From Aliiruegeria sabulilitoris (GTDB taxonomy: Bacteria > Pseudomonadota > Alphaproteobacteria > Rhodobacterales > Rhodobacteraceae): DNA of 64,000 nt. The notes under the pieces were generated by a model. The model did not search any database. It was not told the DNA's origin and was given only the letters and a program-made list of their open reading frames with translations. The translations under genes and the position numbers were made by a program. Below, piece by piece: positions 23,742 to 33,552 of this stretch; positions within the stretch are counted from its first letter, which is position 1; every line of letters starts with the position of its first letter. The stretch covers positions 186,001 through 250,000 of the forward strand of contig NZ_LOAS01000001.1 of NCBI RefSeq assembly GCF_001558155.1, given 5' to 3'.

Positions 23742-24220
23742 CTTTATTTGATCTCGGACAAACTAGAGTTTTTTTTTGGCTGTGTACTCGCGCAAAAACG
23801 TCGCAAGGGGACTTCCAAGATAAGCGTCCCCTCTCGCGCAAGACAAAAACAGCGTTGGAAACCCGCGTGGCGCGGTCTGATCGAGCGGGATGGTTTGCCT
23901 CTCAGGCAATCGCCAGCAAAACCGCACAAACCGTGCTTTCCGGCGGGTGGATTATCTGCGCGCACCTGTCATATGGGCCACCAAAACATGGTCCGAAAGG
24001 GGATATCTCAATAAATGGGTCAAGGATCGAGTTGGGTGACCGTCCTGCAAAAAGCGTCCACACGGGACGCCGCATCGCAAGGATAGCAGAGCGCCCGCGG
24101 TTCTGATGGTCGCGCGGCCAAAAGAACGGTCTCTCAGCGGATCCGATCCGTTGCGATCACCGCCGGATCGAGGCGAGTGACGCAGTTTGGTCCCAGCCCG
24201 CGAAGAAAATCGCTTCACTA

Positions 24221-24234
24221 TCACAATTTTGTGA
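24221..24234. promoter_or_regulatory. TCACAA-TT-TTGTGA inverted repeat upstream of FadL-type gene
   Basis: TCACAATTTTGTGA has perfect 6-base arms around two bases, 123 bases before the FadL-type start. The half-site resembles targets of dimeric helix-turn-helix regulators, including Crp-like ones, but the spacing is not that of Crp/Fnr. Candidate operator only. Confidence 0.3.
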
Positions 24235-24256
24235 CGGCGATGGAGAAACATGCTCC

Positions 24257-24267
24257 CATTCGAATGT
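24257..24267. promoter_or_regulatory. CATTCGAATGT repeat, candidate operator (copy 2)
   Basis: An exact 11-base repeat of the sequence at 23731-23741, including the full 10-base palindrome CATTCGAATG, 90 bases before the FadL-type start codon. Two copies of one palindrome in a single 750-base gap are unlikely by chance. Confidence 0.4.
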
Positions 24268-24356
24268 ACGAAATGGTGGAGCAGGACGATTGCGGACACG
24301 AATCGACGGAACCGCAGTCGAGCACCACCAAGTCACGGATCGGGAGGAAACGCACC

Positions 24357-25676
24357 ATGACGAAATACGTTCAGAATCAGCACATGATCGCAGGCATGGC
24401 AGGGCTGATTCTGCTTGGAGCCGCGGGCTCTGCACAGGCCACTAACGGCTATTTCGCCAACGGATATGGCGCGGGATCCAAGGGGATGGCCGGTGCGGGT
24501 GTCGCCGTGCCGACCGGCGTTCTCAGCCTGGCCCAGAACCCGGCCTTTGGCAACAAGGTCGGAAATTCGGCCGGCTTCTGCCTCACGACCTTCGCTCCCA
24601 GCCGGAGCATCGACATCGACTCGACCGACAGCTTCGGCGGTTTCCAGGCGTTGGTGCCGGGCAAGGAGACCAGCAAGAACGACTACTTCTTCATTCCCTG
24701 CGGTGGTGCCAACTGGCGCCTGAACGAGCGCATGTCCCTTGGTTTCGTCGTGTACGGAAACGGCGGCATGAACACCGAGTATGACACCAACATTTTCGAC
24801 AGCAGCCTGCTGCAATTCAGTGGTGCACCCGCCGGGTTCTCATCCTCGCCGCTTGGCGTGAACCTCGAACAGGTCTTCATCGGCCTGAACGTGAGCTACC
24901 AGGTGAATGAACAACTCTCGCTCGGTTTCGCGCCGATCTATGCCGTGCAGCGCTTCTCCGCCACCGGGCTGGAACTCTTCCAGAGCATGTCCAGCGATCC
25001 CGCCAACGTGACGAATAACGACGATTCCTGGTCCCGCGGCTGGGGCTTCAATGTCGGCCTGCTCTACGAGCCCAACGCGGAATGGGATATCGGCATCTCC
25101 TATCGCTCACGCATCTGGATGAGTGAGTTCGACAGGTATTCGGGGCTCTTCGCGGAACAGGGCGATTTCGACATCCCCGCGACGCTCCTGATCGGCGCCG
25201 GCTACACGCCTGCCGCAGACCCGCGTTTCACCTTCACCGCGGAATATCAGCGGATCTACTACAGCCAGATCAAGGCCATCGCCAATGGCGGCACGGTAAT
25301 CGACCCGACCGACGCGCTGCTTGGCGACGATGACGGCCCCGGCTTCGGCTGGAAGGACATGAACATCTTTCGAGTTGGCGCCGTCTATCGCCACGACGAA
25401 AAATGGACCTTCCGCAGTGGCGTGAGCTACGCCTCCCAGTTCATTGACGACGAGGAAGTCCTGTTCAACACGCTCGCACCGGCGACGATCCAGTGGCACG
25501 CCTCCGTGGGCGCCACCTACGCGGTCAACGACAACTGGAAGATACACGGCGCATATACCCACGCCTTCAGCAACTCCGTCTCCGGCCGCAACGAGACCAT
25601 CCCGTTCAACGAGCAGGACATCGAACTGCAGATGTCCCAGAACGAATTCATCCTGGGCGCGAGCTACAGCTGGTGA
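24357..25676 (+). CDS. FadL-family outer membrane transport protein
   Basis: A 439-residue outer-membrane beta-barrel of the FadL/TodX/OMPP1 family, which admits hydrophobic compounds such as fatty acids. A Sec signal peptide ends at about residue 29 (A-A-G-S-A-Q-A). The mature N-terminus T-N-G-Y-F-A-N-G-Y-G-A-G-S-K-G-M-A-G-A-G is the family hatch-domain signature. The C-terminus ends in a beta-strand with a terminal aromatic residue (A-S-Y-S-W), as needed for barrel assembly. The ATG is preceded by CGGGAGGAAACGCACC. Monocistronic: a hairpin terminator follows at once. Confidence 0.9.
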   Translation: MTKYVQNQHMIAGMAGLILLGAAGSAQATNGYFANGYGAGSKGMAGAGVAVPTGVLSLAQNPAFGNKVGNSAGFCLTTFAPSRSIDIDSTDSFGGFQALVPGKETSKNDYFFIPCGGANWRLNERMSLGFVVYGNGGMNTEYDTNIFDSSLLQFSGAPAGFSSSPLGVNLEQVFIGLNVSYQVNEQLSLGFAPIYAVQRFSATGLELFQSMSSDPANVTNNDDSWSRGWGFNVGLLYEPNAEWDIGISYRSRIWMSEFDRYSGLFAEQGDFDIPATLLIGAGYTPAADPRFTFTAEYQRIYYSQIKAIANGGTVIDPTDALLGDDDGPGFGWKDMNIFRVGAVYRHDEKWTFRSGVSYASQFIDDEEVLFNTLAPATIQWHASVGATYAVNDNWKIHGAYTHAFSNSVSGRNETIPFNEQDIELQMSQNEFILGASYSW

Positions 25677-25682
25677 ATTGAT

Positions 25683-25704
25683 CGCGCCAGGGAAACCTGG
25701 CGCG
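25683..25704 (+). terminator. Hairpin terminator after FadL-type gene
   Basis: CGCGCCAGG (25683-25691) pairs perfectly with CCTGGCGCG (25696-25704) around a GAAA loop, only 6 bases after the stop codon. No T-run follows, but the stability and position fit a transcript end. Confidence 0.65.
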
Positions 25705-25840
25705 CACGGGTTCAGGGGGCCGGGCATCGCCATCCGGCAAGTCTGATCGGCCTTCTGAGCGCGGGCAAATGAGTCTGAAGCGGCACACACAGCGCCCGTC
25801 TGAAGGTGATACGGCGCGAAGTATAAAACGGCGGTAGCAA

Positions 25841-25879
25841 GAAAAACCAAAGGGCTCAGGCATTTCTGCCTAAGCCCTT
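25841..25879 (-). terminator. Rho-independent terminator of tRNA-Lys
   Basis: On the minus strand AAGGGCTTAGGCA pairs with TGCCTGAGCCCTT (one G-T pair) around GAAA, followed by TTGGTTTTTC. The hairpin begins 8 bases after the tRNA CCA end and is a textbook intrinsic terminator for the tRNA transcript. Confidence 0.8.
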
Positions 25880-25887
25880 GATTCGAA

Positions 25888-25963
25888 TGGTGAGCCGTAC
25901 AGGATTCGAACCTGTGACCCACTGATTAAAAGTCAGTTGCTCTACCAACTGAGCTAACGGCCC
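25888..25963 (-). tRNA. tRNA-Lys (anticodon TTT)
   Basis: A 76-base tRNA including the encoded CCA end. The acceptor stem GGGCCGT pairs with ACGGCTC, the D-arm reads AGCTCAGTTGGTAGAGC, the anticodon loop is CTTTTAA giving anticodon TTT, and the T-arm contains GGTTCGAATCC. All arms fold in the standard cloverleaf. It reads AAA and AAG lysine codons. Confidence 0.97.
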
Positions 25964-26062
25964 ATCCGAGGCCCGCTGACTAAAAGACCTGCCGCAGCGG
26001 GTCAAGCAGAAAATTCACTCTCTCTTCAAAAGCACCTAAGCACCGCGTATATCCCCCGCACC

Positions 26063-26899
26063 ATGGCTGATTCTCATCAACATCCCGATTTGCGATTCAT
26101 GAAAATGCACGGACTGGGCAACGACTTTGTCGTTGTCGACGGCCGGCATGGTGCCGTTCCGTCCATCGGCCCGGTTGCGAAGGCCTTGGGCGACCGTCAC
26201 CGGGGGGTGGGCTTCGATCAGCTTGCCGTGATCGAGAACGACGCGGAGGCCGACGCGAGGCTGGTCTTCTATAACGCAGACGGCTCTCTTTCAGCGACCT
26301 GCGGAAATGCAACGCGCTGCGTTGCCCGGCACCTGATGGAGGAGTCCGGTCAGCAAACGGTGACACTGCGGACGGAGCGTGGACTGCTCGCCTGCGCCGA
26401 TGCGGGCGACGGGCTGACCAGGGTCAACATGGGCGTGCCAATGCTCGATTGGTCCGAGGTTCCGCTGGCCGAAGCGATGGATACGCTGGAGTTGCCTATC
26501 GAGGGGCGCCCGACGGCGACCGGCATGGGCAACCCGCACTGCACCTTTTTCGTGGACGATGTCGACAGCGTCGATTTGGTGGCTTTTGGCAAGGAGCACG
26601 AGCATAATCCGCTCTTTCCCGAACGCACCAATGTACAGGTCGCGCATGTGATCGGGCCGGATCACTTGAGGATGCGCGTCTGGGAACGCGGCACGGGCAT
26701 CACGTTGGCCTCCGGCTCTTCCTCCTGTGCAACCGCCGTGGCGGCAGCGCGGCGCGGGCTGACCGGGCGAAGCGTTCGTATCGAGCTCGACGGCGGCACG
26801 ATCTTCATCGATTGGCGCGAGGACGGCGTGCATATGACCGGTCCCACGGCCCATGTCTTCGACGGCATACTGACCCAAACCTTCCTGGAGAGCCTGTGA
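26063..26899 (+). CDS. dapF: Diaminopimelate epimerase
   Basis: A 278-residue cytoplasmic enzyme that interconverts LL- and meso-diaminopimelate for lysine and peptidoglycan synthesis. The two catalytic cysteines are visible: C80 in [12 protein letters not shown] and C222 in [10 protein letters not shown]. The N-terminal [12 protein letters not shown] signature is perfect. The ATG at 26063 begins just before this motif. It is followed after one base by mtaB, an arrangement I recall as frequent in alphaproteobacteria. dapD, an earlier enzyme of the pathway, is at 60117 in this window. Confidence 0.97.
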   Translation: MADSHQHPDLRFMKMHGLGNDFVVVDGRHGAVPSIGPVAKALGDRHRGVGFDQLAVIENDAEADARLVFYNADGSLSATCGNATRCVARHLMEESGQQTVTLRTERGLLACADAGDGLTRVNMGVPMLDWSEVPLAEAMDTLELPIEGRPTATGMGNPHCTFFVDDVDSVDLVAFGKEHEHNPLFPERTNVQVAHVIGPDHLRMRVWERGTGITLASGSSSCATAVAAARRGLTGRSVRIELDGGTIFIDWREDGVHMTGPTAHVFDGILTQTFLESL

Positions 26900-26900
26900 G

Positions 26901-28157
26901 ATGAGCGCGCCCGTCTTCTCCACCCTTGGCTGCCGACTCAATGCCTATGAGACCGAAGCGATGAAAAAGCTCTCGGCCGAGGCCGGGATCGACAACGCGG
27001 TGGTGATCAACACCTGCGCCGTCACCGCCGAGGCGGTGCGCAAGGCGCGGCAGGAGATCCGGCGGTTGCGGCGGGAGAACCCCGAGGCGACATTGATCGT
27101 CACGGGCTGCGCCGCGCAAACCGAGCCCGAGACCTTTGCCGCCATGGAGGAGGTCGACCGGGTCATCGGCAATTCGGAAAAGATGCAGCCCGAGACTTGG
27201 GCCGCCATGTCCGGCCCCGATTTCATTGGCGCGACCGAGAAAGTGCAGGTCGACGACATCATGTCGGTGCAGGAGACCGCCGGGCACCTGATCGACGGTT
27301 TCGGCACCCGTTCCCGCGCCTATGTCCAGATCCAGAACGGCTGCGATCACCGCTGCACTTTCTGCATCATTCCCTTCGGGCGCGGCAATTCCCGCTCCGT
27401 GCCCGCCGGCGTGGTCGTGGACCAGATCAAGCGGCTCGTGGACAAGGGGTTCAACGAGGTCGTGCTGACCGGGGTGGACCTGACAAGCTGGGGCGCGGAC
27501 CTCCCCGGCGCCCCGCGCCTGGGCGACATGGTAATGCGCATCCTGAAAATGGTACCGGACCTGCCGCGCCTGCGGATCTCGTCCATCGACTCGATCGAGG
27601 CCGACGAGATGCTGATGCAGGCGATTGCCACCGAGCCGCGCCTGATGCCGCATTTGCACCTGTCACTACAGGCGGGCGACAACATGATCCTGAAGCGGAT
27701 GAAGCGCCGCCACGGCCGCGAGGACGCGATTCGCTTCTGCGAGGAGGCTCGCCGCCTGCGCCCGGAGATGACCTTTGGCGCCGATATCATCGTGGGCTTT
27801 CCGACCGAGACCGAGGAGATGTTCACCCACTCGCTCGACCTCGTGCGCGAATGTGACCTGACCTGGCTGCATGTCTTTCCCTACAGCCCGCGCAAGGGCA
27901 CGCCGGCGGCGCGCATGCCGCAGGTCCATGGCGGCGCGATCCGGGAACGGGCGGCGCGCCTGCGGGCGCGGGGCGACGAACAGGTGGCCCGCCATTTGGA
28001 AGCCCAGATAGGCCGGAGCCACAGTATCCTGCTGGAAAACGCCCGGATGGGGCGCACAGAGCAATTCACCGAAGTGAGCTTCGACACTGACCAACCCGAA
28101 GGGCAGATCGTCTCCGCCACGATCACCGGCCATGGCAAAGGCCAGCTTCGGGCCTGA
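26901..28157 (+). CDS. mtaB: tRNA (N6-threonylcarbamoyladenosine37) methylthiotransferase
   Basis: A 418-residue radical-SAM methylthiotransferase that adds a methylthio group to t6A37 in tRNAs reading ANN codons. The N-terminal domain supplies three cysteines for one [4Fe-4S] cluster (C11 in T-L-G-C-R-L-N, I-N-T-C-A-V, T-G-C-A-A-Q). The radical-SAM triad is C-D-H-R-C-T-F-C near residue 150. The G-C-R-L-N-x-Y-E-T start is MtaB rather than MiaB or RimO. The C-terminus is TRAM-like. Length matches the family. Confidence 0.93.
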   Translation: MSAPVFSTLGCRLNAYETEAMKKLSAEAGIDNAVVINTCAVTAEAVRKARQEIRRLRRENPEATLIVTGCAAQTEPETFAAMEEVDRVIGNSEKMQPETWAAMSGPDFIGATEKVQVDDIMSVQETAGHLIDGFGTRSRAYVQIQNGCDHRCTFCIIPFGRGNSRSVPAGVVVDQIKRLVDKGFNEVVLTGVDLTSWGADLPGAPRLGDMVMRILKMVPDLPRLRISSIDSIEADEMLMQAIATEPRLMPHLHLSLQAGDNMILKRMKRRHGREDAIRFCEEARRLRPEMTFGADIIVGFPTETEEMFTHSLDLVRECDLTWLHVFPYSPRKGTPAARMPQVHGGAIRERAARLRARGDEQVARHLEAQIGRSHSILLENARMGRTEQFTEVSFDTDQPEGQIVSATITGHGKGQLRA

Positions 28158-28223
28158 GTGATTGACGGTTCGCAGACCGGGCGGCAACGGCTAGACTCGC
28201 AGCAGCTTCGCAAGGAGACCGTC

Positions 28224-28826
28224 ATGCAGCTCTACCACTCCCCCGCCTCCCCCTTCGTGCGCAAGGTCATGGTGACATTGCACGAGACCGGACAGCTCGA
28301 CGAAGTGGAGTTGGTCTCCACCGTGGGCAACCCGCTCGACACGTCCAAGGTTTCGCGCACGGAAAACCCGCTGGGCAAGATCCCGACGCTGCTGCGCCCG
28401 TCCGGACCTGCACTGTTCGACAGCCGGGTGATCTGCCGTTTCCTCGACGACCGCGCGGGCGCCGGACTCTATCCGGAGAAACGGATCTGGGAGGTGCTGA
28501 CGCTCGAAGCGCTGGCCGACGGGATCATGGAGGCAGCGGTGCTCATGGTCTACGAATCCCGTTGCCGGCCGGAGGAGAAGATCCACGATTTCTGGGTCGA
28601 AGGGCAGTGGGCCAAGATCGGGCGCGCGCTGGATGCGCTGGAAACACGCTGGATCAGCCACCTTGCCGGACCGCTCGACATGGGACAGATCGCCTGCGGC
28701 TGTGCGCTCGGCTATCTCGATTTTCGTCATGGAGACCGCGACTGGCGGCAGGGGCGCGACTCACTCGCGCAGTGGGCAGCCCGATTCGCCGAACGCGAAT
28801 CAATGCAGTCCACCAAGCCGGAGTGA
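28224..28826 (+). CDS. Glutathione S-transferase family protein
   Basis: A 200-residue protein with the thioredoxin-like GST N-terminal domain (Y-H-S-P-A-S-P-F-V-R-K, the serine region contacting glutathione; then N-P-L-G-K-I-P-T-L with the cis-proline; then the E/D-S-R-V-I glutathione motif) and a helical C-terminal domain. The ATG follows AAGGAGACCGTC. The substrate is unknown. Probably a stand-alone detoxification gene downstream of mtaB. Confidence 0.9.
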   Translation: MQLYHSPASPFVRKVMVTLHETGQLDEVELVSTVGNPLDTSKVSRTENPLGKIPTLLRPSGPALFDSRVICRFLDDRAGAGLYPEKRIWEVLTLEALADGIMEAAVLMVYESRCRPEEKIHDFWVEGQWAKIGRALDALETRWISHLAGPLDMGQIACGCALGYLDFRHGDRDWRQGRDSLAQWAARFAERESMQSTKPE

Positions 28827-28874
28827 TCCGGGCCGATTCGCGCTGAATCGGCCTGCCGGTTCCTGTCCTCTCGC

Positions 28875-29531
28875 TCAGAAGCTGTAACTGACGCCGAAAT
28901 TGATGCCCCAGGTGGAGATGTTCGATTCCAACTCGCCGCCGCCTTCGAGATCGGTCGACAGCATGGAGAAGGTGCTCTTGTATTCCCCGAAGACCGCCCA
29001 GCTCTCGTTGAGCGCATAGCGCGCGCCCGCGGCCAGCATCGCGGAGGGGCCAGCGAGCTGGTATTCGAAGGTTTCGTCATCACTCCCGGTGCGCCGCACT
29101 TCCACATGCGGGATCGCCAGGCCGAGGCCAGCCCCCGCATATGGGGTCAAACGGCCCTTGGCCCATAGCCCCGGCCATCGATAAAAAACGTTTGCAGTCA
29201 AGCTGTTGAGGCCATCGGAAAACTCCAGTATCTCGAATCCGAATTCCTTCAGCGTGTCATCGGAAGCATAGGCCTTGGTGTGCTCGAACTCGACACCGAA
29301 GCCGAGATTCTCGCTGCGCCACCACGTGGCACGCAGCCCCCAATGGGGCGGCATCCCAAAGGAACGGCCCTCCCAATCGGCAAGGAAATCGAAATCGCGG
29401 CCATTGGCATCGCCACGCACATGACTGTCGAAAACCTCCTGTACGCCGGAATAGAAGCTCAGCTCCAATTCGGCGGCCGCAGGCGTGGCAAGGGCGGTCA
29501 TGGCGCACAGCAACGCCAGAATGCGCTTCAT
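28875..29531 (-). CDS. Outer membrane beta-barrel protein, OmpA/Opa-like, unknown role
   Basis: A 218-residue exported protein. Residues 1-20 are a Sec signal peptide (M-K-R-I-L-A ... P-A-A-A). The remainder alternates polar and hydrophobic residues in the manner of an 8-stranded porin-like barrel, with P-Y-A-G-A-G-L-G-L-A near residue 130 as found in lipid A deacylase-like and COG3637 barrels, and ends with the barrel-assembly signature V-S-Y-S-F. Convergent with the GST gene. Function not known. Confidence 0.75.
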   Translation of the reverse strand: MKRILALLCAMTALATPAAAELELSFYSGVQEVFDSHVRGDANGRDFDFLADWEGRSFGMPPHWGLRATWWRSENLGFGVEFEHTKAYASDDTLKEFGFEILEFSDGLNSLTANVFYRWPGLWAKGRLTPYAGAGLGLAIPHVEVRRTGSDDETFEYQLAGPSAMLAAGARYALNESWAVFGEYKSTFSMLSTDLEGGGELESNISTWGINFGVSYSF

Positions 29532-29810
29532 GTCAGGTCTCCTGAAAGAGTGTCGGATTTTGCGGCTACCACAGAATGCGTAGGGGTCCAGCCCCATGCC
29601 CGGCACGTTTCCTTTAGCGCGTGAAGTGTTGCCACAACGGCTCCACACATGCCGAAAACCACATATTTTCAAGTTAATTGCGACGACCCGCCGCAGGCTG
29701 ACGTCAATGACGGGTGGACGGGTCAAATCTCGCCCTCTAATTAGCTTTGCAGACCAGCTGTGCCCTCGGCACCGCACGGTATTCGCATAGCCAGGAAAGG
29801 GAGATTCCTC

Positions 29811-30386
29811 GTGTCCCACGCAGAAGACCACGACGGCACCCGTCGCGACTTCCTCTACTACGCCACCGCTGGTGCCGGTGCCGTAGCCACTGGTGCCGCC
29901 GTCTGGCCTCTGATCAATCAGATGAACCCGTCGGCGGACGTCCAGGCCCTCAGCTCCATTCTCGTCGATGTCAGCTCGATCGAGGTGGGTACCCAGATCA
30001 CCGTCAAATGGCGCGGCAAGCCGGTTTTCGTGCGCCGCCGTTCCACCGAGGAGATCGAGGATGCCCGTTCCGTCGAGTTGTCCGCACTGCCCGACCAGAT
30101 GTCGCGCAACGTGAACAAGGACGGCACCGACGCTGCCGACGAGAACCGCTCGCTGGATGATTCCGGCGAATGGCTGGTGATGATGGGTGTTTGCACCCAC
30201 CTGGGCTGCGTGCCGCTCAATGACGCGGGCGACTATGTCGGCCCGACCGGTATTGGCGGCTGGTTCTGCCCCTGCCACGGTTCGCATTACGATACGTCCG
30301 GCCGGATCCGCAAAGGCCCGGCTCCCGAGAACCTGCCGGTGCCGACCGCCGCGTTCTTCGACGAAACAACCATTCAGCTCGGCTAA
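29811..30386 (+). CDS. petA: Ubiquinol-cytochrome c reductase iron-sulfur (Rieske) subunit
   Basis: A 191-residue subunit of the cytochrome bc1 complex carrying the [2Fe-2S] cluster that takes the first electron from ubiquinol. The cluster motifs C-T-H-L-G-C and C-P-C-H-G-S-H are both intact. The N-terminus has a Tat-type signal/anchor (G-T-R-R-D-F-L-Y-Y). A GTG start is used because it gives V/M-S-H-A-E-D, the start known in Rhodobacter, and lies after AGGAAAGGGAG. First gene of the petABC operon. Confidence 0.97.
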   Translation: MSHAEDHDGTRRDFLYYATAGAGAVATGAAVWPLINQMNPSADVQALSSILVDVSSIEVGTQITVKWRGKPVFVRRRSTEEIEDARSVELSALPDQMSRNVNKDGTDAADENRSLDDSGEWLVMMGVCTHLGCVPLNDAGDYVGPTGIGGWFCPCHGSHYDTSGRIRKGPAPENLPVPTAAFFDETTIQLG

Positions 30387-30397
30387 GGGAGACACCA

Positions 30398-31735
30398 ATG
30401 GCTGGAATTCCCCACGACCATTATGAGCCGAAGACCGGTGCCGAGAAATGGGTCAATAGCCGCCTCGGCATTATTGGCCTGATTTACGACACCATGATGA
30501 TCCCCACGCCCAAGAACCTGAACTGGATGTGGATCTGGGGCATCATCCTGGCATTCTGCCTGGGTCTTCAGATTGTTACCGGCATCATCCTGGTGATGCA
30601 TTACACCCCGCATGTCGACCTGGCCTTTGCCAGCATCGAGCACATCATGCGCAACGTGAACGGCGGGCACTTCCTGCGCTACCTGCACATGAACGGCGCC
30701 TCGCTCTTCTTCCTTGCGGTCTACCTGCACATTTTCCGCGGTCTCTACTACGGCTCATACAAGGCGCCGCGCGAGATCACCTGGATCATCGGCATGCTGA
30801 TCTACCTGCTGATGATGGGCACCGCCTTCATGGGCTACGTTCTCCCCTGGGGCCAGATGTCTTTCTGGGGCGCGACCGTGATCACCGGCCTGTTCGGTGC
30901 GATCCCGTTGATCGGCGAGCCGATCCAGACCTGGCTTCTGGGCGGACCGGCGGTAGACAATGCCACGTTGAACCGGTTCTTCTCGCTGCACTACCTGCTG
31001 CCCTTCATCATCGCGGGCCTGACGATCGTCCACATCTGGGCCTTCCATACCACGGGCAACAACAACCCCACCGGTGTTGACGTCCGCCGCGAGAACAAGG
31101 AAGTCGCCAAGAAGGACACGCTGCCCTTCTGGCCCTACTTCGTGATCAAGGACTTCTTCGCCCTGGCGCTGATCCTGGTCGTGTTCTTTGCCGTTGTTGG
31201 CTGGATGCCGAACTATCTTGGCCACCCGGACAACTATATCGAAGCCAACCCGCTGGTGACGCCGGCGCATATAGTTCCCGAATGGTACTTCCTGCCCTTC
31301 TACGCGATCCTGCGTGCCTTCACCGCCGATGTCTGGATCGTGATGTTTGCGGACTGGATCACCTTCGGCATCGTGGACGCGAAGTTCTTCGGCGTGATCG
31401 CCATGTTCGGCGCGATTATCGTTCTGGCGCTCGTGCCGTGGCTCGACACCAGCCGTGTCCGCTCCGGCCGGTTCCGGCCTATGTTCCGCTGGTGGTACGC
31501 CATCTTCATAGTCAACTTCGTGGTTCTCACCTGGGTCGGTGCCATGCCTGCCGAAGGGATCTATCCCTATATCGCGCTGGCCGGTGCAACCTACTGGTTC
31601 GCCTACTTCCTCGTGATCCTGCCCCTGCTGGGTGTCATCGAGAAGCCGGAAGAGCTGCCCGAGACCATCGAAGCCGACTTCAACGCGCATTACGGCAAGT
31701 CCAAGGACGACGCCGCGGCCACCCCGGCCGAGTGA
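30398..31735 (+). CDS. petB: Ubiquinol-cytochrome c reductase cytochrome b subunit
   Basis: A 445-residue, eight-helix membrane protein holding hemes bL and bH and the quinone sites Qo and Qi. Heme-ligand histidines are seen in the second (G-x-F-L-R-Y-L-H and V-Y-L-H-I-F) and fourth helices (F-S-L-H-Y-L-L-P and I-V-H-I-W-A-F-H). The Qo signature P-E-W-Y near residue 290 is present. The length is typical for alphaproteobacteria. It follows petA after 11 bases. Confidence 0.97.
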   Translation: MAGIPHDHYEPKTGAEKWVNSRLGIIGLIYDTMMIPTPKNLNWMWIWGIILAFCLGLQIVTGIILVMHYTPHVDLAFASIEHIMRNVNGGHFLRYLHMNGASLFFLAVYLHIFRGLYYGSYKAPREITWIIGMLIYLLMMGTAFMGYVLPWGQMSFWGATVITGLFGAIPLIGEPIQTWLLGGPAVDNATLNRFFSLHYLLPFIIAGLTIVHIWAFHTTGNNNPTGVDVRRENKEVAKKDTLPFWPYFVIKDFFALALILVVFFAVVGWMPNYLGHPDNYIEANPLVTPAHIVPEWYFLPFYAILRAFTADVWIVMFADWITFGIVDAKFFGVIAMFGAIIVLALVPWLDTSRVRSGRFRPMFRWWYAIFIVNFVVLTWVGAMPAEGIYPYIALAGATYWFAYFLVILPLLGVIEKPEELPETIEADFNAHYGKSKDDAAATPAE

Positions 31736-31754
31736 CAGGAAGGATCGTTCTGAC

Positions 31755-32546
31755 ATGATCAAGAAAATCGCACTCACCGCGGCCGCAGCCCTCGCCATCT
31801 CTGGCGGGGCGGCACTGGCCGCCGGTGGAGAGAGTCACATCCATGATGTGCAATTCTCCTTCGAAGGTCCGTTCGGCAAGTTCGACCAGATGCAGCTCCA
31901 GCGCGGCCTGCAGGTCTACACCGAGGTCTGCGCTGCTTGTCACGGGCTGAAATACGTGCCGCTGCGTACCCTGGCCGATCCCGGTGGCCCCGAACTGCCT
32001 GAGGACCAGGTGCGCGCCTACGCCGCCCAGTTCGAAATCTACGATGTCGAAAAGGACGAGGATCGCCCGCGGATTCCAACGGACCACTTCCCGGAGAACA
32101 CCGCGGCAGGCGCACCGGACCTCAGCCTGATGGCCAAGGCTCGCGCCGGTTTCCACGGCCCCTATGGCACCGGCTTGAGCCAGCTCTTCAACGGCATGGG
32201 CGGCCCGGAGTACATTACCTCCATCCTCACCGGCTACACCGGGAAGGAAAAGGAAGAGGCCGGCACCATCTTCTATGAGAACACCGCCTTCCCCGGCGGC
32301 TGGATCTCGATGGCGCCGCCGCTCTATGGCGAAGACGTGGAATATGCCGATGGCCATTCCACTTCGCTGCACCACGAGGCAGAGGACGTTTCGGCCTTCC
32401 TGATGTGGGCCGCCGAACCCAAGATGATGGACCGCAAGAAAACCGGCCTCATCGCGGTGATCTTCCTCACGCTACTTACGGTGCTGCTCTATGCCACCAA
32501 CAAGCGCATCTGGAAGCCGGTCAAGAAGGCTGCCAAGGAGGCCTGA
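31755..32546 (+). CDS. petC: Ubiquinol-cytochrome c reductase cytochrome c1
   Basis: A 263-residue periplasmic cytochrome anchored by a C-terminal helix. Signal peptide residues 1-22; heme-binding C-A-A-C-H at residues 59-63; the sixth-ligand methionine is probably in the [10 protein letters not shown] stretch near 187; C-terminal membrane helix [10 protein letters not shown] followed by lysines. It passes electrons from the Rieske protein to soluble or membrane cytochrome c. Last gene of the operon, followed by a strong terminator. Confidence 0.97.
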   Translation: MIKKIALTAAAALAISGGAALAAGGESHIHDVQFSFEGPFGKFDQMQLQRGLQVYTEVCAACHGLKYVPLRTLADPGGPELPEDQVRAYAAQFEIYDVEKDEDRPRIPTDHFPENTAAGAPDLSLMAKARAGFHGPYGTGLSQLFNGMGGPEYITSILTGYTGKEKEEAGTIFYENTAFPGGWISMAPPLYGEDVEYADGHSTSLHHEAEDVSAFLMWAAEPKMMDRKKTGLIAVIFLTLLTVLLYATNKRIWKPVKKAAKEA

Positions 32547-32573
32547 TCGGGCCTTCGGGTTTCAAAGCATTTC

Positions 32574-32601
32574 AAGGGGCGTTCCGAAAGGAGCGCCCCT
32601 T
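32574..32601 (+). terminator. Rho-independent terminator of petABC
   Basis: AAGGGGCGTTCC (32574-32585) pairs with GGAGCGCCCCTT (32590-32601), one G-T pair, loop GAAA, followed by T-rich TCGCTAT. It lies 28 bases after the petC stop codon. Confidence 0.8.
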
Positions 32602-32729
32602 TCGCTATGCATCTGCCGAAATGCCTGTATTCGCAAACAGGTGAGCTGAGGCCATCCCGGTTCCTGTCCGTTGCTCACCCAGTTTGCTACGCTCCATCGT
32701 CAAATGGATTTCACGGCGGCTTGTGTCCC

Positions 32730-33479
32730 ATGTTCCGATCTTTCTCAGTTTCCCTGTTCGCCTGCCTCGCAACCCTTCCCACGGTCTCCCCCGCCCAGGA
32801 GCTCGCATATCGCGGGCTTGGCCTCGACCTCTCCTACGTGGACAGCGACACATCCCAGGGCGGTCTCGCGGCGTTCGGCTCCGCCGAGGTGAGTTTCTCG
32901 CAGCGTTTCGGACTGCAAGGCGATCTCGGGCTGGACTATCTTGGGACCGAAGACGAGAGCCAAGCCGCTGTACTGTTGAGCCTGCACCCGTATCTGCGTC
33001 TTGGACACGATCTCTCCTTCGGTGCCTATCTCCAGGGGCGCGTCGCATCGGACCCGGCAACGGCCACGGGCCTTGAACTGGCCTGGAAGGCTCGGAACGG
33101 CTTCACCGCGGAGATGTATTTCGGCCAGACATGGGGTGACGAACTGGAGGCGGATGGCCACGCAACCAGCAAGGGCGCCACGCTGGGCTACAACTTCGCC
33201 AACGAGGTCTATGCGACCCTGTTCTTCAACAAGGACACGACCAGCGAATCCGGGCGGCGGGATCGCGACTATTACGACTACGGGATTGGGGCCGAGATAC
33301 CGGTTGGCGCCACCGGCGATACCCGGCTGACGGCCTCATACGGCCAGATCCGTTTCGACGCGGAGGGCGGCCCGGTGACGAAGCTCACCCTCGGGCTGAC
33401 GCGACAGCTCGGTGGCAACCAGCGCCGCCCGACCTTTACCAGGCGCCGCTCGGTGCTGACCGAGCTTGTCGGGTTTTGA
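32730..33479 (+). CDS. Putative outer membrane beta-barrel protein, porin-like
   Basis: A 249-residue exported protein of unknown function. The first 22 residues form a signal peptide (M-F-R-S-F-S ... V-S-P-A-Q). The body has the Gly/Tyr-rich amphipathic repeats of a beta-barrel (for example G-L-G-L-D-L-S-Y-V-D, G-A-Y-L-Q-G-R-V, G-A-T-L-G-Y-N-F-A) and resembles small porin-like proteins of Rhodobacterales. The C-terminal 20 residues are Arg-rich and end in V-G-F, the aromatic end favouring outer-membrane insertion. The ATG is the first that yields a signal peptide. Role unknown. Confidence 0.65.
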   Translation: MFRSFSVSLFACLATLPTVSPAQELAYRGLGLDLSYVDSDTSQGGLAAFGSAEVSFSQRFGLQGDLGLDYLGTEDESQAAVLLSLHPYLRLGHDLSFGAYLQGRVASDPATATGLELAWKARNGFTAEMYFGQTWGDELEADGHATSKGATLGYNFANEVYATLFFNKDTTSESGRRDRDYYDYGIGAEIPVGATGDTRLTASYGQIRFDAEGGPVTKLTLGLTRQLGGNQRRPTFTRRRSVLTELVGF

Positions 33480-33552
33480 AGCGGTCACTGTCTCCAGCCC
33501 CCGCCAAAACCGCACAGGTGACATTCCTGACGAAAGCTGCACATCTGACGCC

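Larger units (their letters stand above)
23605..24356. other. Long divergent intergenic region between mbx-like operon and FadL-type gene
   Basis: No gene is supported in these 752 bases. Base composition is more A+T-rich than the genes, with a run of T at 23769-23777. It should hold promoters for both divergent units. It contains the 11-base sequence CATTCGAATGT twice, about 127 bases before the MrpE start and about 90 bases before the FadL-type start, and a TCACAA/TTGTGA inverted repeat close to the FadL side. An in-frame extension of the FadL-type gene up to 24177 exists but lacks a signal peptide and is not favoured. Confidence 0.6.

Noticed and set aside
24177-24356. Longer N-terminus for the FadL-type gene
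   Set aside because: The extension hides the signal peptide inside the protein and overlaps candidate operators; the ATG at 24357 has a strong ribosome binding site.
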